Positions 57,809 to 64,000 of a DNA stretch of 64,000 nucleotides are shown here, one piece after another. Within the stretch, counting starts at the first letter, position 1, and each line of letters begins with the position of its first letter. Made by a program: the position numbers and the translations under genes. The stretch spans positions 1 to 64,000 of the forward strand of contig CAWFFB010000034.1 in assembly GCA_963814975.1 (NCBI GenBank), written 5' to 3'. The notes beneath the pieces are model-generated. The model was not told the origin of the DNA. It saw only the letters and a program-made list of their open reading frames with translations, and searched no databases. The stretch comes from CAVUXJ01 sp963814975. Lineage in GTDB: Bacteria > Acidobacteriota > Vicinamibacteria > Vicinamibacterales > CAVVIG01.

Positions 57809-57979
57809 ATGCGGACGTCCGGTCAGTCCCACGAAGGGTGGATGTCGCTCATCCCTCTGAGTGTATTGCTGTTCATCGTAATGGTGGCGCTCGGCGGACC
57901 GGAGGCGTTCGTCAACACGGTCGCGTCGTTCGCGACCGAAGCGATCACCTATACCGCGCGCTGGGTCAAAAACTTCTAG
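57809..57979 (+). CDS. 56-residue single-helix membrane protein in the Tad operon
   Basis: A strong AGGAGGG lies just before the ATG. MRTSGQSHEGW is followed by a helix (MSLIPLSVLLFIVMVALGG) and an amphipathic tail (TEAITYTARWVKNF). It sits between the ATPase and TonB-C genes and is very likely translated. No named family. Confidence 0.75.
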   Translation: MRTSGQSHEGWMSLIPLSVLLFIVMVALGGPEAFVNTVASFATEAITYTARWVKNF

Positions 57980-57999
57980 TCGACTACCGGGAGCCTGTG

Positions 58000-59226
58000 A
58001 TGATGGATGCCTTGACGTTGTCGGATCTTCTCGCGCGGCGCCTGTACGTGGAGTGGTACGAGGGGATCGCGATCGTGCGCGGTGTCGCCGAGCGGCTGCG
58101 CGAACATCAGGGCGCCGCGCTGCGTATCCCCGAGCTGCACCAGATCGAGCTGGTCGCCGACGGGTCCGTGGCGCTCACCGGGGGAATCGGCGCCCACGAG
58201 CCGGTGCGCCGTCTGGGCCAGCTCCTGCAGGCGATGCTGACCGGCGGTGAGGTTCCGGTGCAGTTGCGTCTCATCGTCTCACAAGCGACCGCGCCGATAC
58301 CGTCATACTCCTCGCTCACCGAGTTCGATCAAGCGCTGGCGTATTTCGAGCGGCCCGACCGCGTCGGACTGCTGAAGGCCCTGTTCGCACGGGCGGAGGC
58401 GGCCGGTCCTCTCACTGGGAACGATGTCGCCCTGACGCTCGATCGCATCGCCCCTTTGCCGGAGCCGAAGCCGGCAGGTGATCTCCTACACCGGCAGAGG
58501 AAGAAGTCACGCCGGCCGATCGGAATGGTTGCCGTCCTCGCCGCCGTGCTCGCGTTGTCGGGCGCGGCAGCTCTATATGTTCGAAACGCCGGCATGACCG
58601 TGAAGGGCGGCAAGGTTTCTCGCGCCACCGTGGCGGCGGCAGACGCGGTCGGCGCCGCCGTGCTGGCAGGCGTCTCGACAGTGTCCGACAGCGTGGGCCT
58701 TGGTCGGATCGTTCCTGCGAGTGCGGCCGACAGCTCGCCTCTGCCTGCCGCCACCACGCCCGTGGTCCGCAATCCCAGGGTCCGTTCACTAGCCCGAGCC
58801 GAAGCGGTCGAGGGCGGCGTGGAGAGCTTCCCGCCGGGCATCGTTTCGGCCTACGACGCGCCAGATGAACACACCAACCTGGCCGAAGAAGCCCCTCGGC
58901 AGGCGGACTCGCTGGAACAACCGTCTGAGGCACCGTTTGATTCGGAGGTTTACGCGATTGGCGCGAACGGCGTGACTCCTCCGGTCGGCGTTCGGCCACA
59001 GTTGCCGCAGCAGCTGCCGCCGACGGTCGATCGTGCAGGTCTCTCCCGGATCGAGCTGATCATCGCGCGGGACGGCTCGGTGGAATCGGCCAAATTGCTC
59101 GGCAACCGACGCGACGTCCAGGGCGGAATGTTCCTGAGCGCGGCAAAAGCGTGGGAGTTCCGGCCGGCAACGAAGGACGGCGTCCCCGTCCGCTATCGCA
59201 AGACGATTCTGGTGTCTTTTGAGTAG
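58000..59226 (+). CDS. Protein with single TM helix and C-terminal TonB-like domain
   Basis: 408 residues from ATG 58000, with GGGAG upstream. The cytoplasmic N-terminal ~165 residues contain a helix-rich domain (LARRLYVEWYEGIAIVRGV, LGQLLQAMLTGGEVP). One transmembrane helix follows (GMVAVLAAVLALSGAAALYV), then a periplasmic Pro/Ala linker and a TonB_C-type domain (LSRIELIIARDGSVESAKLL, AAKAWEFRPATKDGVPVRY). Energy-transducer-like ends can bridge to the outer membrane, here perhaps to the secretin. No ExbB/ExbD nearby. Overlaps the next gene by 8 bp. Confidence 0.85.
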   Translation: MMDALTLSDLLARRLYVEWYEGIAIVRGVAERLREHQGAALRIPELHQIELVADGSVALTGGIGAHEPVRRLGQLLQAMLTGGEVPVQLRLIVSQATAPIPSYSSLTEFDQALAYFERPDRVGLLKALFARAEAAGPLTGNDVALTLDRIAPLPEPKPAGDLLHRQRKKSRRPIGMVAVLAAVLALSGAAALYVRNAGMTVKGGKVSRATVAAADAVGAAVLAGVSTVSDSVGLGRIVPASAADSSPLPAATTPVVRNPRVRSLARAEAVEGGVESFPPGIVSAYDAPDEHTNLAEEAPRQADSLEQPSEAPFDSEVYAIGANGVTPPVGVRPQLPQQLPPTVDRAGLSRIELIIARDGSVESAKLLGNRRDVQGGMFLSAAKAWEFRPATKDGVPVRYRKTILVSFE

Positions 59227-61207
59227 TCGGCGCAGCTCTGGACACGCATTGGTGATCGCTTCAGCCCTCATGCTCGTGGCCGCTTCAGGGCAGAGCGCAG
59301 GGGCAAGGTCGAAGGCCCCGAAGATACCGCAAAGCATTCAGATCACGTCGCCCCTCGGGCGCACGGGTCTCCCGGGAACGGTGCGCATCGTTGCGCGCGT
59401 GACGACTCCCGTGGGTACGGTAGCCTCTCCGGCGGTCCGCTTCTACGTGAACGGCACGCTGATCGCGACTGACGCCGACGGCCCGCCGTACGTCGCCGAG
59501 TGGCAGGACGAGAACCCGTTCGAACCGTGCACGCTCGCGGTTGAGGCAGACGACGAGCTCGGCAATCCGATCCGCGACACCGTGGTGCTGACACCGCTGA
59601 CGATTGCGGAAACGAGCGACGTCACCAGCGTCGGCGTCGACGCGGCCGTGCAAGATGCCCGAGGGCGCTATATCGCCGGGCTCGACGCGTCGCAGTTCAT
59701 CCTCCGGGAGGACGGGGAGCCGCAGACGATCGACCTCGTGATGTCGGACGCTCCCCCGGCGACCTTCACGCTGCTGATCGACAGCAGCCAGAGCATGTCC
59801 GCGAACGTGCCGTTCGTGCGGCAGGCAGCCTCCAAGCTGGCCGGCTTCCTGCGGGACGAAGACCAGATCGTCGTCGCCCTGTTCCGCAAGGGCATCACGG
59901 CCATCACCGGACCGACGCGCGACCTCGCCACCATTGCGGGCGCGGTCTCGGCCGTCGCACCGCAGGGGGGGACCGCTATCGTCGATGCTCTGCAGCAGGT
60001 GAGCGAGCGCGTCGCCGCTTCTGAAGGACGACGGGTCGTGGTGCTCATCACCGACGGCTACGACGAGCACAGCCGCCACACGTTCGAAACGACGCTTGCA
60101 TCACTCAAAGCGAGTCAGGTGACCGTCTACGTCGTGGCGATCGGCGGGGTGGCCGGCGTGTCGCTGAAAGGTGAACAGCTGCTCCGGCAGGTCGCGGCGG
60201 AGACGGGCGGCCGCGCCTATTTCCCCTGGAACCCGAAAGAGCTTGCGGAGGCTCACGCCGCCATCGCCGCGGATGTGCAGCACCGCTATCGCCTCGCGTA
60301 CACGCCCACCAACCAGCAGAAGGACGGCACGTGGCGCGTCATTACCCTGAGCGCCACCAACGAGTCGTACAAGGTGCGCGCGCGACCCGGCTACGAGGCG
60401 CTGCACCCGCCGCCCGTGCGCGCGTCCGTGGAGTTCACCGCCACCGATCAGGCGCGCCAGTACATCGACCTGGCCTCCGAGGATCTGGAAGTGATCGAGG
60501 ACGGCGTGGCCCAGCAGGTGGACGTGTTTCACGAGGCGCTGGCGCCGGTTGCCATCGTGCTGGCTGTCGATGCCTCCGGCAGCATGATACGGGCTGCGGA
60601 GATCGCCCGGCAGGCCGCTGCGCACTTCGTCGATGCCGTCCGGGCACAGGACCCCCTTGCCGTCGTGCAGTTCGCAGACAAGGCGGAGCTCGTGGCGGAT
60701 CTCCAGGTCGCACGTGACGAGGCGCACGCTGCGCTCGCCAACTACATTCCAAAGGGCGGCACCGCGCTGTACGATGCCCTCCAGCTGTCGATGCTGCGGC
60801 TCAAAACCACCGAGGGCCGCCGAGTCGTCGTCGTCGTGACCGATGGCCGGGACGAGAATGCGGCCTCGACGGCTGCCGGCAGTGTCGCCACATGGGAGAT
60901 GGTGATCGGCACGGCGCAGGCCATGGACGCGACCGTATACGCGATCGGTCTTGGCTCACGCGTCGAACGAGTCCGCCTGCAGCAGTTAGCCGAGCTGACT
61001 GGGGGGGAAGCCTACTTTACCAACGACCTCGCCAGTCTCGACGCGGAGTATCGCCGGGTCATCGAGGATCTCCATCGCCGATACGTGCTGGGTTACACAT
61101 CCACCAATGGGAAGCGCGATGGCGCCTGGCGGACTGTCGAACTACGCAGCGCGGCGGGGCCCGTGCGCTTCCGCAGCCGTGGCGGCTACCATGCTCCGAC
61201 ACAGTAA
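59219..61207 (+). CDS. Secreted protein with two vWA domains (acidobacterial VWFA-related type)
   Basis: 662 residues if the TTG at 59219 is used; it overlaps the upstream stop but lacks a ribosome site, so GTG 59251 is an alternative. A signal peptide (VIASALMLVAASGQSAGA) is followed by an Ig-like domain, then the VWFA-related lead (GLDASQFILREDGEPQTIDL). vWA-1 has MIDAS DSSQSMS and VVLITDGYDEHS. vWA-2 has MIDAS DASGSM, then GGTALYDALQLS and VVVVTDGRDEN. Each domain ends with a YRLAYTPTN/YVLGYTSTN block, a clear internal duplication. Last gene of the Tad operon; an adhesive or scaffold role at the cell surface is likely. Confidence 0.9.
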   Translation: MSSRRSSGHALVIASALMLVAASGQSAGARSKAPKIPQSIQITSPLGRTGLPGTVRIVARVTTPVGTVASPAVRFYVNGTLIATDADGPPYVAEWQDENPFEPCTLAVEADDELGNPIRDTVVLTPLTIAETSDVTSVGVDAAVQDARGRYIAGLDASQFILREDGEPQTIDLVMSDAPPATFTLLIDSSQSMSANVPFVRQAASKLAGFLRDEDQIVVALFRKGITAITGPTRDLATIAGAVSAVAPQGGTAIVDALQQVSERVAASEGRRVVVLITDGYDEHSRHTFETTLASLKASQVTVYVVAIGGVAGVSLKGEQLLRQVAAETGGRAYFPWNPKELAEAHAAIAADVQHRYRLAYTPTNQQKDGTWRVITLSATNESYKVRARPGYEALHPPPVRASVEFTATDQARQYIDLASEDLEVIEDGVAQQVDVFHEALAPVAIVLAVDASGSMIRAAEIARQAAAHFVDAVRAQDPLAVVQFADKAELVADLQVARDEAHAALANYIPKGGTALYDALQLSMLRLKTTEGRRVVVVVTDGRDENAASTAAGSVATWEMVIGTAQAMDATVYAIGLGSRVERVRLQQLAELTGGEAYFTNDLASLDAEYRRVIEDLHRRYVLGYTSTNGKRDGAWRTVELRSAAGPVRFRSRGGYHAPTQ

Positions 61208-61439
61208 CGCGTCGGGCCCGCCGCGAATCCCGCACGCCGCACCCTTCCGGGCGTCGGTCCCCAAGCGGGTTCTGGGAGCGGACAGTTGATTGTCTGGCCG
61301 ATACCAGATTGCCGGCTGGCATCCGGGGGGCGGTTCGTACCGCGTTTATGTAAGTACTTGTCCTGTTGAAGGTTACAGGACAAGGCGACGTGGGCAGGAT
61401 GGGCTCCCGACTTGCTCTACTTCAGCTCGAGTGGTCATC

Positions 61440-62171
61440 ATGAATCCCAACGTCTCTCCATCGGCCGACCTCGCCAGCAGTGCCTCCTCGAGCCATGAGC
61501 GGCATGCTCAGCGGCGACGGGTTGAAATCTTCAGCCGCCGCCTTCTAACAGCCGCGATCACCGGCCTGGGCGGCTCCGTGACCCGTCGAATACTAGCCAT
61601 GCAGGGTCGCCTCGTGATGAAAATGGTGCCTTGCATGGGAGTGACGCTGGTCATCGCGCACTGGAATGGCACGCTCCTCGGAACCGCGAGGCTGCAGACA
61701 ACTGTGATCACGTTCGCGTGGGCCGCCGCTGTCGTCCATCAATTCCTCGCCTCGCGACCCACGAAACCGGTTCAGCGGTTCGGCAGCTCTCCCGATCTGA
61801 TCCTGAGTGCTCTAGGGGGGCAGATCCTCTGGGTATTGCTGCCCCTGGTACAGCTCGCTCATCCTGGCGCTTGGTATTCCGTGCTGCTGACCATACCGCC
61901 AGCCCTCACCGCGACCGGCGCGATTTTGGCCCTTTACTGGACGGTGCACCCGTTCGTGATGCGACTGTGTACCCAGAACGCCGCGGCGCGCTGTTCGGAA
62001 TTGGATGGGCCTGTGCTTTACGGCAGCTTCTTTCTTCTCTCGGGACACCCGATATTTGCAGCGGGCGCATGCGCTTCGGTCATCGCTCTGTTGGCCAGGC
62101 GAATCAAATGGGCGGAGATGACGCGTGAGTGGTCCGATCCAGGTGTCGTTAAATGTCATGTTGAGTCCTAA
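61440..62171 (+). CDS. Polytopic membrane protein of unknown function
   Basis: 243 residues from ATG 61440. The cytoplasmic basic N-terminus (SSHERHAQRRRVEIFSRRLL) is followed by about five hydrophobic segments (MVPCMGVTLVIAHWNGTLLG, VITFAWAAAVVHQFLA, LILSALGGQILWVLLPLVQL, YSVLLTIPPALTATGAILAL, GHPIFAAGACASVIALLA). Charged loops follow the positive-inside rule. No family recognised. It lies between the Tad operon and the sigma-54 activator gene; the 232-bp gap before it suggests its own promoter. Confidence 0.65.
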   Translation: MNPNVSPSADLASSASSSHERHAQRRRVEIFSRRLLTAAITGLGGSVTRRILAMQGRLVMKMVPCMGVTLVIAHWNGTLLGTARLQTTVITFAWAAAVVHQFLASRPTKPVQRFGSSPDLILSALGGQILWVLLPLVQLAHPGAWYSVLLTIPPALTATGAILALYWTVHPFVMRLCTQNAAARCSELDGPVLYGSFFLLSGHPIFAAGACASVIALLARRIKWAEMTREWSDPGVVKCHVES

Positions 62172-62183
62172 ATTGACCTATTA

Positions 62184-62271
62184 TGTCTCATTTTAGCCAT
62201 TACGCGTTAACTTGTTGCATTCAAAGGACAACTCGACTCTGAATCGAAAATATGTGTCCCTTTATGAGACA
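62184..62271. promoter_or_regulatory. AT-rich upstream region with dyads before the sigma-54 activator gene
   Basis: 62172-62345 is far more AT-rich than the window. tgtctcat (62184-62191) and atgagaca (62264-62271) are inverted partners 72 bp apart, and the right one is part of tgtgtc-N9-gacaca (62253-62273). Paired half-sites over this distance suggest looping or autoregulation by a dimer. Confidence 0.45.
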
Positions 62272-62422
62272 CAGATCGGGTTGTTACATATCTGTGAGTA
62301 TATAAGCCTATATTTATCAGCCACTTAACGACAACAAGCGTCGGGCCCAGAAGTTGCGATCCTATCCAGCGTCCGCATCACCGCCATATCGGGGTGGCAG
62401 CGGCGAAGGGAGTTTCCGCAAC

Positions 62423-63613
62423 ATGTCCGCAGGTCCGACTTTGTTCCCAAGCCGCTCGAAGACTGCCGTAGCTGCTCCATATATCGTGGTTGCGAACGCC
62501 CAGATGCGCGAGTTGCTCCGGGTGGCGCAACACGCGGCAGCGAGTGACGCCAAGGTGCTCATAACGGGCGAAAGCGGTACCGGAAAGGATCTGATCGCCC
62601 GGCACGTTCACGTCAACTCACGCCGGCATAGCGGCGAATACGTCGCGGTCAACTGCGCGGGGTTGACCGAGTCGCTGCTCGAATCGGAGCTGTTCGGGCA
62701 CGTCAAGGGCAGCTTCACCGGCGCCTATCGCGACAAACTCGGCATGCTGCAGCGTGCCCACCGCGGCACTCTGTTCCTCGATGAAGTGGGCGAAATGAGC
62801 TTGCGGATGCAGGCCCTGCTGTTGCGGTTTCTGGAGAGCGGCGAGATTCAGGCGGTCGGCTCAGACAACAGTAGACCGGCGGTGGACGTGCGGGTGATTG
62901 CCGCGACCAACAGCAATCTGTCCGAGATGGTCAGCGCGGGGCAGTTTCGCGCGGATCTCCTGTACCGGCTTCGAGTCATCCATCTCCACGTGCCGGCCCT
63001 GCGCGACCGCAAGGACGAGATCAGACCGCTCGTGCTGGCGTTCGTCAAGAAGTTCGGTCGGGACGTGGCTTTGAGCGACGACGTGTGGGAGGCGTTGGAG
63101 ATGTACCGGTGGCCGGGAAACGTCCGGGAGCTACAAAATGTCATCGAGCAGGTGGTCTGGATGGCGCAACCGGGCGTTGCCGTGGCGCTGTCACAGCTGC
63201 CCGAAGCGCTGCGAACCGGGACGCAGGCGTTGCTCCCGGGCCGAGACCGTCGACGCCAGGTCTCCGACGATCTCTATCGCGCGATACTGAGCGGCGACTA
63301 TTCCTTCTGGGACCATATCCATCCGATGTTTCTGGACCGAGACATCACGCGCCACGACATCCGCGAGCTCATTCGGCGGGCGCTGAGCGTGACCCGCGGC
63401 AACTATCGAGGTTTGTTGGAGCTCTTTCAGATCCCGCCCCAGGACTACAAGCGGTTCATGAACTTCCTGACCACCCATGACTGCCGGGCGGATTTCCGGG
63501 AGTTCAGGAATCCGACCGCTGAGTTGTCTACGGGCCCTCGAATCGGGCGCGTCCTGCTCCCCCCGCTCGTCCCCGATGTCGCCGAGAAGGACAGTGAAAA
63601 GGCCGCGTCCTGA
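62423..63613 (+). CDS. Sigma-54 enhancer-binding protein without receiver domain
   Basis: 396 residues from ATG 62423, with AAGGGAG upstream. The AAA+ sigma-54 activator core has Walker A TGESGTGKDLIARHVH, sigma-54-contact loop GSFTGAYRDK (GAFTGA variant), Walker B GTLFLDEVGEM, the FRADLLYRLRVIHLHVPALRDR region and WPGNVREL. The N-terminus has only about 40 residues, so there is no phosphorylation or ligand domain. The C-terminus (DIRELIRRALSVTRGN, YRGLLELFQIPPQDYKRFM) resembles a Fis-type HTH. Candidate activator for the sigma-54-type promoters in this window. Confidence 0.9.
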   Translation: MSAGPTLFPSRSKTAVAAPYIVVANAQMRELLRVAQHAAASDAKVLITGESGTGKDLIARHVHVNSRRHSGEYVAVNCAGLTESLLESELFGHVKGSFTGAYRDKLGMLQRAHRGTLFLDEVGEMSLRMQALLLRFLESGEIQAVGSDNSRPAVDVRVIAATNSNLSEMVSAGQFRADLLYRLRVIHLHVPALRDRKDEIRPLVLAFVKKFGRDVALSDDVWEALEMYRWPGNVRELQNVIEQVVWMAQPGVAVALSQLPEALRTGTQALLPGRDRRRQVSDDLYRAILSGDYSFWDHIHPMFLDRDITRHDIRELIRRALSVTRGNYRGLLELFQIPPQDYKRFMNFLTTHDCRADFREFRNPTAELSTGPRIGRVLLPPLVPDVAEKDSEKAAS

Positions 63614-63689
63614 CGATAGTGGTCAGGGTGAGTCCGGCTACGGCATGGCGACATTTAAGAGTCGTTAGACAAACACGGCCTCCGCAGCG

Positions 63690-63948
63690 TCGCCTTTACC
63701 CGACGAGCACTCCCAGCCCAGCAGAGTCGTCGGCGTCACCAGAAACGACGACCACCTGACGCGTGGCAGAAGTCGGCTGGCCGCCGTCAGGAACAAGCGA
63801 TCGCCCCCCGGAATGTCGGCCGTTGGACCTGCCAGCGCAGCACCCCCAGCTCGTGCCGGAGCCCGACGATCTCGAGTTCTTTGCACTCAGGGGATCGAAA
63901 CAGAAGAAAGATGAGTTCCAGGACGCGTTGGAGCGCGACATAGCACAC
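63690..63948 (-). pseudogene. Integrase-type transposase, N-terminal remnant
   Basis: From GTG 63948 the minus frame reads VALQRVLELIFLLFRS, CKELEIVGLRHELGVLRWQV and QRPTFRG. After a homopolymer of six C on the plus strand (near 63804) the frame shifts to DRLFLTAASRLLPRVRW and SFLVTPTTLLGW. This is the characteristic N-terminus of IS3/IS481-like (rve-type) transposases. The sequence then degenerates; no DDE core is present. A relic. Confidence 0.7.
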
Positions 63949-64000
63949 TGAGAGCACGGCACTTCACCATGAAAGGGGCCGCTATTCTACGCAATTGAGT

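Noticed and set aside
56495..57832. 445-codon minus-strand frame opposite the AAA+ ATPase
   Set aside because: The AAA+ motifs are on the plus strand; the reverse frame is a composition shadow.

Overview
Organism. The window is high-GC DNA. Its family content points to a soil or sediment member of the Acidobacteriota, possibly the Vicinamibacteria: a two-domain vWA protein of the acidobacterial VWFA-related type, very large secreted proteins built from MBG/YDG-type repeats with a PxKF end domain, a DUF4082/N,N-dimethylformamidase-like giant, and a long Tad locus. This assignment is inferred from families; no rRNA gene is present. Many otherwise healthy genes are split by single-base frameshifts (two Flp pilins, secretin, TadG, P-type ATPase, ABC ATPase, GT2, both giants). 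The sequence looks like an error-prone long-read or metagenome assembly, so most of these frameshifts are probably not biological.

Layout. 1-4.5 kb (minus): C-terminally incomplete multidomain secreted giant. 4.7-10.2 kb (minus): an acyltransferase lacking its N-terminus, placed directly after a complete CUT1 sugar ABC transporter operon (binding protein, two permeases, ATPase). 11-16 kb (minus): a PII-type cation ATPase flanked on both sides by copies of a two-gene module (a ~125-aa helical protein plus a ~50-aa zinc ribbon) that I cannot assign to a known family. 16-29 kb: accessory stretch with a VapBC-type pair, a DyP-type peroxidase with a membrane partner, a membrane-anchored HpcH/HpaI aldolase, IS remnants, a truncated PAS-GAF histidine kinase, a cold-shock protein, a NarL-type regulator, a PEGA protein and a Crp/Fnr regulator. 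30-35.3 kb (minus): a giant kelch/MBG-repeat/PxKF secreted protein with about 13 repeats of ~222 bp. 36-41.7 kb (minus): J-domain protein, then an exopolysaccharide-type operon (GT2, TPR-beta-barrel, sugar-nucleotide epimerase). 41.9-45.1 kb (plus): DUF192, two PilZ-like proteins, an alpha/alpha-toroid protein and a DUF362 Tat-signal protein. 45.5-61.2 kb (plus): a complete Tad/Flp pilus locus with four pilins and accessory genes (31-aa and 56-aa membrane proteins, AAA+ ATPase, TonB-C protein, two-vWA protein). 61.4-63.6 kb: a membrane protein and a sigma-54 enhancer-binding protein. The right edge carries a transposase remnant.

How it fits together. The most interesting signal is regulatory. 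A 20-bp palindrome, GTTCTGG-N6-CCAGAAC, occurs in four intergenic places. At three of them (before the Flp pilins, the PilZ pair and the J-domain gene) a sigma-54-type -24/-12 element of the form cGGCAC-N5-(T/A)TGC lies 60-115 bp downstream in the correct orientation. This suggests one sigma-54 activator controls pilus synthesis together with PilZ-type and J-domain genes; the enhancer-binding protein at 62.4 kb is a natural candidate. The second candidate novelty is the duplicated small-gene module around the P-type ATPase.
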